NCBI GenBank assembly: GCA_041859095.1
Contig: JBHEKY010000013.1
Span: 5,413-69,412 of the forward strand
DNA length: 64,000 bases
Direction: 5' to 3'
Source: UBA1422 sp041859095
GTDB lineage: Bacteria; Bacillota; Clostridia; Peptostreptococcales; Anaerovoracaceae
Positions 15,706-24,786 of the stretch are shown in pieces (position 1 is the stretch's first letter; each line of letters begins with the position of its first letter). The notes under the pieces were generated by a model. It saw nothing but the letters and a program-made list of their open reading frames with translations. It did not search any database and had not been told where the DNA came from. The translations under genes and the position numbers were made by a program.

Positions 15706-15734
15706 TTGACATAGACCTCTAGAAAGGTTATAAT
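15706..15734 (+). promoter_or_regulatory. Perfect-consensus promoter of the polysaccharide locus
   Basis: TTGACA at 15706-15711 and TATAAT at 15729-15734 are both exact sigma-A consensus hexamers with the ideal 17-nt spacer. This is the strongest promoter I can see in the window and lies just upstream of the first polysaccharide gene. The leader runs about 65 nt to the TTG start at 15807 and shows no obvious hairpin or known riboswitch. Confidence 0.88.
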
Positions 15735-15806
15735 AAATCGTTTGGTTGCGTAGTCAAATATGGAGATTATGCTTATTTTTATCTAGGGGATGAGAGAGGT
15801 TTAGTA

Positions 15807-17678
15807 TTGACAAGCTTTTGGAAGAACATAAGAAAACATAGCAAATTTTGGTTGATGTTGATTGACATCTTCAGTGTGATTTTTGCCGCTTATGGATGGC
15901 TACTAATTCGCTTTGATATTTTTAATATCCCAATGATTTATGCCGACTTGACCTTGTGGTATCTACTACCAGATATGCTGATTACAGTATTAATCTTCCA
16001 TGCGTTCAAACTCTATCACAGCGTATGGAGTTTTGCGTCACTTGATGAAGTGATTGCTATCTTTTTAAGTGTTTCTTTGAATACGGCGATACAGGTTTTT
16101 TACAAAGAATTCATCCTTGTTCAGACACTAGGGCATGTACCCTGGAGTTATTATTTGGTGTTCCCAATCCTGCTATTTATATGTGCATCTTTTAGCCGCA
16201 TGTCGCCACGTCTATTACGGCGTTTCATCTATAAGACAGCGAGTACCACGGAGAAGCGAAGCACCTTGGTGATTGGCGCCGGTGCCGCTGCATACATGTT
16301 AATCAACGAGTTACGAGTCAACTCTAATGCTGAAAACCGCGTCGTATGCATTGTCGATGATAACCCGCACAAGATAGGCAAAAATCTACTTGGCGTTCCT
16401 ATTTGCGGGAATCGCCATCAGATTTCAACATTAGTACATAAATATGGAATAGAGGAAATTATCATTGCGATTCCTTCAGCCGGACTAATTACTATGAACG
16501 AACTGGTTGAGATTTGCTATCAAACCAACTGCCGTGTCCGAAAATTACCGATTATTGCCGATATCGTTCAGGGAAATATCAGTGATAGCATTCAAGATGT
16601 TTCGTTTGAAGATTTACTCAACCGAAAAGCTATCGATCCTGAGCATTCGGGACTAGATGTGAAGTTTCGGGGCAAACGCGTATTGGTAACCGGTGGTGGC
16701 GGATCCATCGGATCAGAGTTATGTACGCAGATAGCAGCCACCAAGCCAGCACAGCTACTGATTTTTGAAATTAATGAGAATAGCGCGTATCGGTTACAAT
16801 TAGAATTAAAGAAAAAATATATTGATTTGGACGTACAAGTGTTGATTGGATCCGTAAGGGATGTGAATCGACTGGAATATATCTTTGAAACCTATCGACC
16901 GGAACTTGTATATCATGCTGCAGCCCACAAGCATGTGCCATTGATGGAGGATGCCCCCGGTGAAGCGATTAAGAACAACTGCAAAGGCACCTTGAATCTT
17001 TGCCAAGTGGCGGACAAGTACAACGTACAGGACTTCCTATTGATTTCTACGGACAAAGCCGTTAACCCAACTAATATTATGGGTGCTAGCAAGCGGATTG
17101 CCGAAATGATATTACAATACTATGCACATCACTCTAAAACCCGATTTGTAGCAGTACGATTCGGAAATGTGCTAGGAAGTGATGGCTCTGTGGTACCTCT
17201 CTTCCTGAAACAGATTGAAGAGGGCGGCCCTGTCACCGTCACCCACGAAGAGATTACCCGCTATTTCATGACCATCCCAGAAGCGGTTTCATTAATTTTA
17301 GAAACCGCACTCTTAGCCAAGGGTGGAGAAATCTTCGTTTTGGATATGGGCAAACAAGTAAAAATTTATGACATGGCAGAAAAGCTTATCCGTATGAAAG
17401 GATTGCGTCCCGGGATAGACATTGAAATCCAGATTAGTGGCCTTCGACCCGGCGAAAAACTTTACGAAGAATTATTAATGGATGAGGAAGGAATTCAAAA
17501 GACAGAGAACGAATTGATTTATGTGGGACAACCCATTGAGTTTGATGAAGATAATCTACTAAAACAATTGAATGATCTGTTCATGGCAGCCACTGAAAAC
17601 CGTCCGGATATCAAGGACTTGGCTCGCTTATTATGCGGCACCTATACGATTACAGAGAATAAGGTCGATGGAATATGA
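15807..17678 (+). CDS. Membrane-bound UDP-N-acetylglucosamine 4,6-dehydratase (PglF/WbpM/CapD type)
   Basis: A 623-residue protein with four N-terminal membrane segments (about residues 15-140), a first Rossmann domain starting at VIGAGAAAYMLINEL (about 150) and a second, catalytic SDR domain starting at VLVTGGGGSIGSEL (about 292). STDKAVNPTNIMGASK is the signature of the long retaining 4,6-dehydratases, which make UDP-4-keto-6-deoxy-GlcNAc, the precursor of QuiNAc, FucNAc or bacillosamine. It starts with TTG behind GAGAGG, and overlaps the priming transferase by 4 nt. With the reductase-like gene at 19767 it could supply the first sugar of the repeat unit; that is inference. Confidence 0.9.
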   Translation: MTSFWKNIRKHSKFWLMLIDIFSVIFAAYGWLLIRFDIFNIPMIYADLTLWYLLPDMLITVLIFHAFKLYHSVWSFASLDEVIAIFLSVSLNTAIQVFYKEFILVQTLGHVPWSYYLVFPILLFICASFSRMSPRLLRRFIYKTASTTEKRSTLVIGAGAAAYMLINELRVNSNAENRVVCIVDDNPHKIGKNLLGVPICGNRHQISTLVHKYGIEEIIIAIPSAGLITMNELVEICYQTNCRVRKLPIIADIVQGNISDSIQDVSFEDLLNRKAIDPEHSGLDVKFRGKRVLVTGGGGSIGSELCTQIAATKPAQLLIFEINENSAYRLQLELKKKYIDLDVQVLIGSVRDVNRLEYIFETYRPELVYHAAAHKHVPLMEDAPGEAIKNNCKGTLNLCQVADKYNVQDFLLISTDKAVNPTNIMGASKRIAEMILQYYAHHSKTRFVAVRFGNVLGSDGSVVPLFLKQIEEGGPVTVTHEEITRYFMTIPEAVSLILETALLAKGGEIFVLDMGKQVKIYDMAEKLIRMKGLRPGIDIEIQISGLRPGEKLYEELLMDEEGIQKTENELIYVGQPIEFDEDNLLKQLNDLFMAATENRPDIKDLARLLCGTYTITENKVDGI

Positions 17679-18331
17679 AAAATAAAAAAGTTTATGTTAA
17701 ACTCAAAAGAATCATCGATTTTGTAATCAGTGTACTAGCGACAATCGTGCTTTCCCCAGGGTTGATTCTAATAGCGCTAATCATAAAACTTGACTCAGAA
17801 GGGCCAGTGTTTTTTCAGCAAAAAAGAGTCGGCAAGAATAAATCGTACTTTCAGATCTATAAGTTTCGGACCATGTCCATTGACACGCCAAAAGATGCTC
17901 CGACCCATTTGCTGGGAAATCCAGATGCCCATATCACAAAAGTAGGCAGGGTTCTGAGAAAAACAAGCTTGGATGAGCTCCCGCAGTTATTTAACATTAT
18001 CAAAGGTGAAATGGCAATCGTTGGACCTAGGCCAGCGCTTTGGAATCAGGATGACTTGGTTGCAGAGCGAGATCGATATGGGGTAAATGAATTGCATCCC
18101 GGACTCACCGGCTGGGCTCAAATCAATGGCAGAGATGAGCTTGCAATCGTGGACAAGGCAAGGTTGGATGGAGAGTATGTTGAGAGGATGAGTTTTTTCT
18201 TTGACATCAAGTGCTTGTTCGGAACAGTATTTAAAGTGCTTAAGAGCGATGGAGTTGTTGAAGGTAATATTTATGAGTCTGAAAGAAGAAGCGACGAAGA
18301 CGCATACAAACGAAAGGATATTGATGTATAA
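17675..18331 (+). CDS. Priming undecaprenyl-phosphate sugar phosphotransferase
   Basis: A 218-residue monotopic phosphoglycosyl transferase (WcaJ/PglC family) that starts the lipid-linked repeat unit on the cytoplasmic membrane face. After KRIIDFVISVLATIVLSPGLILIAL (re-entrant membrane helix) come GPVFFQQKRVGK, YKFRTM, RKTSLDELPQLFNI and GPRPALW, all hallmarks of this family; the Asp-Glu pair in LDELPQ is catalytic. It is the short form without the four-segment N-terminal domain of WbaP. It overlaps the upstream dehydratase gene (ATGA), suggesting that the dehydratase product is its donor. Confidence 0.95.
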   Translation: MKNKKVYVKLKRIIDFVISVLATIVLSPGLILIALIIKLDSEGPVFFQQKRVGKNKSYFQIYKFRTMSIDTPKDAPTHLLGNPDAHITKVGRVLRKTSLDELPQLFNIIKGEMAIVGPRPALWNQDDLVAERDRYGVNELHPGLTGWAQINGRDELAIVDKARLDGEYVERMSFFFDIKCLFGTVFKVLKSDGVVEGNIYESERRSDEDAYKRKDIDV

Positions 18332-18388
18332 CTATATAAAATGCTATCTTGACCGTAATACCAATATAAATAAAGGAGTTTAATAATT

Positions 18389-19720
18389 ATGAACACAAAT
18401 TGTGAAAATAAATTTTACGACATAACTATTTATGATTTGTTCCCACTTGTTTTAAAAAAGTGGAGGAAAATATTGCTGATAGGATTAATTGTCGCAGTAG
18501 TTTTTGGTTTATATAAATTTATTCCACTTCTTAACATTGCAAATAACGATCAGCTTCTTGCGACTCAAGTTATAGAAAAGGAACTTCTACAAGATTCAAT
18601 AAATGAAATTCAAGAAGAAGTCAATCTTAAAGAAAAAGAACTTAAAGAGTCCATTTATTACAATTTGGAACCATCAATGATAACAAAGGGAATTGTATCT
18701 TACTATATTGACGCTCCAATACAAGATGAAGCATTGGGATTTCAGAGTGATTTGGTATACTTATATGTCGATTATTTTAATTCCGGCGAGATATACAAAG
18801 TAGTCGCGAAGCAACTAAGTGATGATATTAAACCTGTCTATTTATCTCAGATAATTAAGGCAGAGGCAAATGGTACGAATGCTCCAAGCTCTTTTAATAT
18901 ATTTGTCATGGGTGCTAGTAGCAAACAGACAAATGAAATTTTGCAGCTTATAAAACAAGAAATTAACAACAAACAATCGGAATTCTCGAACCTAGTTAGT
19001 GAACACACAAGTAAGTTAACATCTGAAAACATTGTGGTTGTTTCCGATTCCAAAGTTTTGGATGACCAAAATTTTCAAACTAATCGATATGAAGCCTTAA
19101 AGACAGAACTTAATGACAAAAAATCTCAACTCCAAAATATCGAAGCTCAAGTGAACACAATAAAGGACGCAGTCATTTCAGGGTTATTATATTCTCTAAT
19201 TGGCCTGCTTGCAGGCATTGTACTTGCAATGATATATTATTTTATTACTGTCAATTTATCAAATAATATAAAATCCAGAAAACAAATTATTATTAACTAT
19301 GGCTTAGAAGTGTTAGGTGAGTTGATACAAAAAAATAACAAGAGCAACAGGTTAGATATGTTAATAAGCAAATTGGCAAGAGAACCATATGGTCTTTCAA
19401 CAGAAGAAATCAACCGTATTATTGCCAACAATATCATTGCCATGTCAAAGTCTAAGAATATTTTAATTGTTGGTTGCAAAGATATTATTAATACAGAGAT
19501 AATATTTGAGGGGATTTCCTCATGTGACATTTTAATGGACTATAAGGTTGGGTTCAGTGATAAACCATTACATACTTCTGAGACACTCTCGAATGTTTTA
19601 AAATGTGATTCAATTATACTCATTGTTAAGAAGAATAAAACATCCTTGGATGAACTTCAAAATGCAATTCATACAGTGAATAAATATAATAAAGACCTTG
19701 TAGGCACTATACTGGTATAA
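18389..19720 (+). CDS. Wzz-like chain-length regulator with kinase-like tail
   Basis: A 443-residue membrane protein with a Wzz/CpsC topology: a first membrane segment near residues 29-48 after KKWRKILLIG, a long extracytoplasmic part with coiled-coil stretches, and a second segment near 270-290 (LLYSLIGLLAGIVLAMIYYF). After this, about 150 cytoplasmic residues (KNILIVGCKDI...SIILIVKKNK...VGTILV) resemble the beta-strand pattern of the bacterial tyrosine-kinase partner (CpsD/BY-kinase), but a Walker A P-loop and a tyrosine cluster are absent. It would control chain length together with Wzy. The kinase resemblance is by pattern only. Confidence 0.75.
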   Translation: MNTNCENKFYDITIYDLFPLVLKKWRKILLIGLIVAVVFGLYKFIPLLNIANNDQLLATQVIEKELLQDSINEIQEEVNLKEKELKESIYYNLEPSMITKGIVSYYIDAPIQDEALGFQSDLVYLYVDYFNSGEIYKVVAKQLSDDIKPVYLSQIIKAEANGTNAPSSFNIFVMGASSKQTNEILQLIKQEINNKQSEFSNLVSEHTSKLTSENIVVVSDSKVLDDQNFQTNRYEALKTELNDKKSQLQNIEAQVNTIKDAVISGLLYSLIGLLAGIVLAMIYYFITVNLSNNIKSRKQIIINYGLEVLGELIQKNNKSNRLDMLISKLAREPYGLSTEEINRIIANNIIAMSKSKNILIVGCKDIINTEIIFEGISSCDILMDYKVGFSDKPLHTSETLSNVLKCDSIILIVKKNKTSLDELQNAIHTVNKYNKDLVGTILV

Positions 19721-19766
19721 GTATCAAGAAATCTACATTAACACAGGTGGAGGAGACAGTGAGAAT

Positions 19767-20618
19767 ATGACAGACATAAAACGTGTTTTAATCACTGGCA
19801 AGGACAGTTATATTGGCAAATCTATAGAAAATTGGCTAATGAGAGAACCTGGTAATTATCTCGTAGACACAGTTGAGATGAAAGATGTGTCATGGAAAAC
19901 GATGGATTTTAGCTTATATGACGTTGTGTTTCATGTTGCCGGAATAGCTCACATCAGAGAGTCAAGCGATAATCACGAACTGTACTATAAGGTGAACAGG
20001 GACTTAGCATATGAAACGGCTCAGAAGGCGAAAGAATCAGGAGTTGGACAGATAATATTTCTTAGCTCAATGAGTGTATACGGGATGGAAACTGGTATCA
20101 TTGATCAGTGTACTCCGTTGAAGTCAAATACAGCTTATGGAAAATCTAAGATTCAGGCAGAAGAGCTTATTAATAGACTAGCAGATCAATCTTTTACTGT
20201 TTCAATTATAAGGCCACCCATGGTATATGGGAAAGGGTGTAGAGGTAATTATACACGACTTGCTAAGTTGGCACGAAAGATGCCAATTTTTCCAAAGATA
20301 GACAATAATCGCAGTATGATATATATTGACAACTTATCAGAGTTTGTGAAGCAGCTCATAGACAATCGATGTGGGGGAGTGTTTTTCCCACAGAATACAG
20401 AATATGTAAATACCAGTGAACTTTTTCGGATGATTGCAGAAGTTCATGGCAAGAAAGTTGTATTCACTAAGTTATTTAACCCTCTATTAGGTTCAATAAA
20501 AGTCAGCACGTTGAATAAAGTCTTTGGAGACCTTATTTATGACCTCAACATGTCTGAGTTTGGTAATAACTATCGAGTATGCGAGTTTAGTGAATCAATA
20601 AAAAGGACCGAGGAGTGA
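19767..20618 (+). CDS. NAD-dependent epimerase/dehydratase, probable 4-ketoreductase
   Basis: A 283-residue extended SDR. The N-terminal VLITGKDSYIGKSI is the dinucleotide loop, with SSMSVYG and the YGKSK catalytic Tyr-Lys at about residues 133-137. It resembles WbpV/Gne-type enzymes often found near the initiating transferase, which reduce UDP-4-keto-6-deoxy-GlcNAc to UDP-QuiNAc or UDP-FucNAc. That role would pair it with the dehydratase at 15807. Substrate cannot be read from sequence. It follows GGTGGAGGAG and runs into the next glycosyltransferase gene. Confidence 0.75.
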   Translation: MTDIKRVLITGKDSYIGKSIENWLMREPGNYLVDTVEMKDVSWKTMDFSLYDVVFHVAGIAHIRESSDNHELYYKVNRDLAYETAQKAKESGVGQIIFLSSMSVYGMETGIIDQCTPLKSNTAYGKSKIQAEELINRLADQSFTVSIIRPPMVYGKGCRGNYTRLAKLARKMPIFPKIDNNRSMIYIDNLSEFVKQLIDNRCGGVFFPQNTEYVNTSELFRMIAEVHGKKVVFTKLFNPLLGSIKVSTLNKVFGDLIYDLNMSEFGNNYRVCEFSESIKRTEE

Positions 20619-20623
20619 ACAAA

Positions 20624-21394
20624 ATGGGTAGGAAAGAAGTCTTAGTAAGCATCGTTATGCCAGCATATAATTGTGAAAAACATGTTGTGCATGCTATCAA
20701 CTCAGTTCTCGCTCAAACCTATCAAAATTGGGAATTATTGGTTCTTGATGATGGATCTAAAGACAATACACAACATATTATTGAAGTGTTTTGCAAAAAC
20801 GATAATAGAATAAAAGCACTCCCTAATGAAAAAAACATGGGAGTTTCAACAACAAGAAACAGAGGAATAGAACATGCATCTGGTGAGTGGATAGCTTTTT
20901 TGGATAGTGATGATATGTGGGATCCGGAAAAATTGCAGAAACAGTTTCAAATAATAGAAAAGGAATCAGCGGAATTCATATTCACTGGAGCATCCTATAT
21001 CAATGAAGAGGGAGAGCCATATAAGGGAACGTTTGCTGTTCCTGCAATGGTAACATATGAAAAACTTAGAAATCAGAATGTAATATCCTGTTCATCTGTT
21101 CTAATAAAAAAGAAGTTTTTTGATAATATCAAGATGGAAAAAGATGAGATACATGAAGATTATGCTGTTTGGCTAAGGGTGCTAAAAATGGGAGTAATCG
21201 CATATGGAGTAAATGAACCTCTGCTCATTTATAGAATTTCCGGTAATTCAAAATCTGGAAACAAAATCAAATCGGTTAAAATGACATACAAAGTTTTTAG
21301 ATTCATCGGCATGAATCCAATTGAATCAGCTTATTTTATGATGAGGCACCTGATTGGATCCATGATGAAATACAAAAGGATACATGCCATTTGA
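20624..21394 (+). CDS. Glycosyltransferase family 2
   Basis: A 256-residue GT-A enzyme with the family 2 start VSIVMPAYNCEKHV, VLDDGSKDNT and the metal-binding FLDSDDMWDP at about residues 95-104. No membrane segments, so a peripheral cytoplasmic enzyme extending the lipid-linked repeat. The ATG at 20624 is chosen because CGAGGAG ends just before the in-frame GTG at 20615, too close for that codon to be used. Donor and acceptor are unknown. Confidence 0.88.
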   Translation: MGRKEVLVSIVMPAYNCEKHVVHAINSVLAQTYQNWELLVLDDGSKDNTQHIIEVFCKNDNRIKALPNEKNMGVSTTRNRGIEHASGEWIAFLDSDDMWDPEKLQKQFQIIEKESAEFIFTGASYINEEGEPYKGTFAVPAMVTYEKLRNQNVISCSSVLIKKKFFDNIKMEKDEIHEDYAVWLRVLKMGVIAYGVNEPLLIYRISGNSKSGNKIKSVKMTYKVFRFIGMNPIESAYFMMRHLIGSMMKYKRIHAI

Positions 21395-21418
21395 CATCAT
21401 ATATGTGAGGGATACCTA

Positions 21419-22651
21419 ATGAATGTTTTATTTTTGGGCGGTGTTTTTGATAGCATAGAAGAAATAGGAATTCTTGAGAAATCAAAAGGAACAGTTCATT
21501 ATGCTGCTAATAAATATCAGTGGAATCTCGTTGATGGATTGCTTGAATTAGAAAACTTAAAACTCACGATATTATCTGCCCCATTTATAGGTTCTTTCCC
21601 TAAAGATTATAAAGATATTCATTATAAAGGGCGAAAATCAGTATACAAGAATATAGTAGATATTAACTATGTTAGTTTTAACAACATTTGGGGCATTAGG
21701 AGCATTTCCAGAAAAAACAATCTTCGGAAAAGTATAAAAGCTTTTGCTGATAGCACTACTGACAACAAAGTGATAATTGTTTATTCCCCCCACACTCCAT
21801 TTTTACAAGCTGCTGTTTATGCAAAAGAAAACGACCCTTCCATTCACATTTGTTTGGTTGTTCCGGATTTGCCGCAGTTTATGAACTTAAAGGACAAGAA
21901 ATCTTTTATATATGACAGATTAAAGAAAACTGATATCGCTATTTTTGAAAAAAACTTGAAACACGTGGACTCATTCGTTCTGTTAACAGATTCTATGAAA
22001 AATATGTTGAACGTTGGGGATAGACCTTATATTGTTATCGAGGGAGTTGTAGCCATAGAAACTGGTAATATCGACAACAAAAGTGATGACTTCCGAAATT
22101 CGAATGATATAACAGTTGTATATACTGGCACGTTAAATAAGAAATTTGGTGTTGTAGATTTAATACATGCCTTTCATGGTACTACAAACAGAAATGCCCA
22201 ACTAATTATATGTGGGAGAGGTGACTCAGAAGAAATCATCAAAAGATTCGCTGAAAAGGATGGAAGAATTGTTTTTTTAGGTCAATTGTCTAATTCTGAA
22301 GTAACTAAAATTCAACAAAGAGCAACGGTTCTTGTAAACCCAAGACAGAATAATGAAGAATTTACCAAGTATTCATTTCCTTCGAAGAACTTGGAGTATC
22401 TTTTAACCGGGCGGCCTGTAATTGCCTATAAATTAGACGGCATACCCGATGAATATGATGACTGTTTTTACTATGTTGAGGACAACTCAATAGATAGTCT
22501 TAGCAGAAAAATTGAAGAGATTATATCTATGGACAAAGAAACTCGAAATGCATTTGGAGAGAGGGCAAGATGCTATGTTATAAAAGAAAAAAACAACATA
22601 GTTGCAACAAAAAAAATAGTAAATATGATTGAAAAGAGTAGGAGTAGATAG
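21419..22651 (+). CDS. Glycosyltransferase family 4
   Basis: A 410-residue GT-B protein. The C-terminal half contains VVYTGTLNKKFGV, LIICGRG, VFLGQLSNSEV and the nucleotide-sugar site TKYSFPSKNLEYLLTGRPVI, typical of the Glycos_transf_1 domain; the ExxxxxxxG-type pattern is seen in SKNLEYLLTGRP. The N-terminal half is the variable acceptor domain. Ribosome site GTGAGGGA. The sugar transferred is unknown. Base composition is noticeably AT-rich from here to about 37 kb. Confidence 0.85.
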   Translation: MNVLFLGGVFDSIEEIGILEKSKGTVHYAANKYQWNLVDGLLELENLKLTILSAPFIGSFPKDYKDIHYKGRKSVYKNIVDINYVSFNNIWGIRSISRKNNLRKSIKAFADSTTDNKVIIVYSPHTPFLQAAVYAKENDPSIHICLVVPDLPQFMNLKDKKSFIYDRLKKTDIAIFEKNLKHVDSFVLLTDSMKNMLNVGDRPYIVIEGVVAIETGNIDNKSDDFRNSNDITVVYTGTLNKKFGVVDLIHAFHGTTNRNAQLIICGRGDSEEIIKRFAEKDGRIVFLGQLSNSEVTKIQQRATVLVNPRQNNEEFTKYSFPSKNLEYLLTGRPVIAYKLDGIPDEYDDCFYYVEDNSIDSLSRKIEEIISMDKETRNAFGERARCYVIKEKNNIVATKKIVNMIEKSRSR

Positions 22652-22654
22652 GGA

Positions 22655-23677
22655 ATGTTTAAGAATAAAGTATTATTAATAACTGGTGGAACAGGTTCTT
22701 TTGGGAATGCAGTTATGAAAAAGTTCCTAGATGAAGACATAAAAGAAGTGCGTATATTTTCTCGTGATGAGAAGAAACAAGATGATATGAGAAAACTCTA
22801 TAAAAACGATAAGTTGAAGTTTTATATTGGAGATGTTCGAGATATAGAAAGTGTAAAAAATGCAATGCATGGAGTTGATTATATCTTTCACGCAGCAGCG
22901 CTCAAACAAGTACCTTCATGTGAGTTCTTCCCTTTGGAGGCAGTTAAGACTAATATTTTAGGAACAGATAACGTTCTAACAGGAGCTGTTGAGATGGGCA
23001 TAAAGAAAGTCATCTGTTTATCAACTGATAAAGCGGCGTATCCAATTAACGCTATGGGAATTTCGAAAGCCATGATGGAAAAGGTTTTTGTTGCGAAATC
23101 AAAGAATGTGGATCCAGAGAAGACCCTTATTTGTGGAACTAGATATGGAAATGTAATGGCATCAAGAGGATCGGTTATCCCTCTTTTTATTGATCAGATT
23201 AAGAGCGGGTTACCATTAACAGTAACGGATCCTAACATGACTCGATTTTTAATGAGCCTTGATGAGGCTGTCGAACTCGTTGAGTTCGCATTTCAGAATG
23301 CTGAAGCAGGAGATATTATGGTTCAGAAATCCCCGGCATCTACAGTAGGAGACTTAGCGCAGGCTATCAAAGAACTTTTTAAAGCAGAAAATGAAATCAA
23401 AGTTATAGGTACTCGTCATGGAGAAAAACTTTATGAGACGCTACTTACAAAAGAAGAACATGTAGTTGCAAAAGACATGGGTGGATTTTATAGAGTACCT
23501 GCTGATAAACGAGACTTAAACTATGATAAATACTTTGTTGAGGGAGATCAGAATCTTTCCTCAGAAGATGAGTATAACTCACATAACACAGAAAGACTCA
23601 ATATCGAGCAGATTAAAGAGAGACTATTACAACTTGATTATGTCAGAGAACAATTGGAAGGTTGGGATAGGCGATGA
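22655..23677 (+). CDS. capE: UDP-N-acetylglucosamine 4,6-dehydratase/5-epimerase (CapE/FnlA/WbjB)
   Basis: A 340-residue soluble SDR starting LLITGGTGSFGNAV, with HAAALKQVPSCEFFPLEA and CLSTDKAAYPINAMGISKA. The last motif distinguishes the inverting CapE/FnlA class from the membrane PglF class at 15807. It converts UDP-GlcNAc into UDP-2-acetamido-2,6-dideoxy-beta-L-arabino-hexos-4-ulose, the first step to UDP-N-acetyl-L-fucosamine. The next two genes are the other two steps, in the order known from capsule loci, with a 4-nt overlap to capF. Confidence 0.93.
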   Translation: MFKNKVLLITGGTGSFGNAVMKKFLDEDIKEVRIFSRDEKKQDDMRKLYKNDKLKFYIGDVRDIESVKNAMHGVDYIFHAAALKQVPSCEFFPLEAVKTNILGTDNVLTGAVEMGIKKVICLSTDKAAYPINAMGISKAMMEKVFVAKSKNVDPEKTLICGTRYGNVMASRGSVIPLFIDQIKSGLPLTVTDPNMTRFLMSLDEAVELVEFAFQNAEAGDIMVQKSPASTVGDLAQAIKELFKAENEIKVIGTRHGEKLYETLLTKEEHVVAKDMGGFYRVPADKRDLNYDKYFVEGDQNLSSEDEYNSHNTERLNIEQIKERLLQLDYVREQLEGWDRR

Positions 23678-24783
23678 ATATATTAGTCACGGGGGCAAAC
23701 GGATTCATTGGTAAAAATTTGATTTCAACACTTAGAAGTATAGGGCACCATGAGATTTTTGAATTTGATCTTGATACGAAGCCATCATTACTAAATGACT
23801 ATTGCATGAATGCTGATTTTGTATTTCATCTTGCGGGGGTAAATCGTACTGAAGAAAAGTCAGAGTTCATGGAAGGTAACTTTGGGTTTACTTCTGATTT
23901 GCTAAGCACACTAAAAAAGCATTGTAACACGTGCCCTGTGATGATTTCTTCTTCAATCCAAGCCACATTAGAGAATCCTTATGGAGAGAGTAAAAAAGCG
24001 GGTGAAAAACTTCTAATTGACTATGGTAACAAAACTGGAGCCAAAGTCCTAATCTATAGATTTCCAAACGTTTTTGGCAAATGGTGTAAACCGAATTATA
24101 ATAGTGCCGTCGCCACATTTTGTTATAATATAGCGCATGATTTACCTATAAAAGTGAATGATTCAAGTATACTTATGAATCTTGTATACATAGATGATGT
24201 CGTTGATGAACTAGTAAATGCATTGGGAAACAACGAGAATAAAGTTGATTCTTTATGCAAAGTTCCCGTGGAACATTCTATTACCCTTGGTGAAATAGTC
24301 GATTTGATTTATTCGTTTAAAAATAGTAGAGATGATAAGTCAGTTCCTAATATGTCAGATGAATTTACCAAAAAACTCTATAGTACATATCTGAGCTACT
24401 TACCGGAGGATCAGTTTAGTTATGCATTAAGGATGAATGCCGATCAAAGAGGATCTTTTACTGAATTTTTTAAAACGCCTGATCGAGGCCAATTTTCTGT
24501 CAATATCTCGAAACCAGGAATCATAAAAGGTAATCACTGGCATCACAGCAAGAATGAGAAGTTTCTAGTTGTAAGTGGTCGGGGCATTATTCGATTTCGT
24601 AAAATGGGTTCAGATCAAGTATTAGAGTATTTCGTAAGCTCGGAAAAGCTGGAAGTTGTCGATATTCCACCGGGCTATACGCACAACATTGAGAATCTTG
24701 GTGACGCGGATATGGTGACAATCATGTGGGCTAATGAGCCATATAACCATGAAAAACCTGATACTTATTATATGGAGGTATAA
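23674..24783 (+). CDS. capF: Bifunctional epimerase/reductase CapF (FnlB/WbjC)
   Basis: A 369-residue fusion. The N-terminal SDR domain begins ILVTGANGFIGKNL and has the catalytic YGESKKAG at about residues 103-110. The C-terminal cupin domain from about residue 255 has the metal-binding GNHWHHSKNEKF and the IPPGYTHNIEN motif. In characterised CapF the cupin epimerises C3 and the SDR reduces C4 with NADPH, giving UDP-N-acetyl-L-pneumosamine/talosamine. It sits between capE and capG, with an ATGA overlap upstream and 3 nt to capG. Confidence 0.93.
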   Translation: MNILVTGANGFIGKNLISTLRSIGHHEIFEFDLDTKPSLLNDYCMNADFVFHLAGVNRTEEKSEFMEGNFGFTSDLLSTLKKHCNTCPVMISSSIQATLENPYGESKKAGEKLLIDYGNKTGAKVLIYRFPNVFGKWCKPNYNSAVATFCYNIAHDLPIKVNDSSILMNLVYIDDVVDELVNALGNNENKVDSLCKVPVEHSITLGEIVDLIYSFKNSRDDKSVPNMSDEFTKKLYSTYLSYLPEDQFSYALRMNADQRGSFTEFFKTPDRGQFSVNISKPGIIKGNHWHHSKNEKFLVVSGRGIIRFRKMGSDQVLEYFVSSEKLEVVDIPPGYTHNIENLGDADMVTIMWANEPYNHEKPDTYYMEV

Positions 24784-24786
24784 CTG

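Noticed and set aside
15348..15722. Open frame in the -1 frame of larC, as a frameshifted LarC second domain
   Set aside because: It extends only about 17 codons past the larC stop, its sequence is not LarC2-like, no convincing slippery heptamer was found, and it contains the promoter of the next operon.
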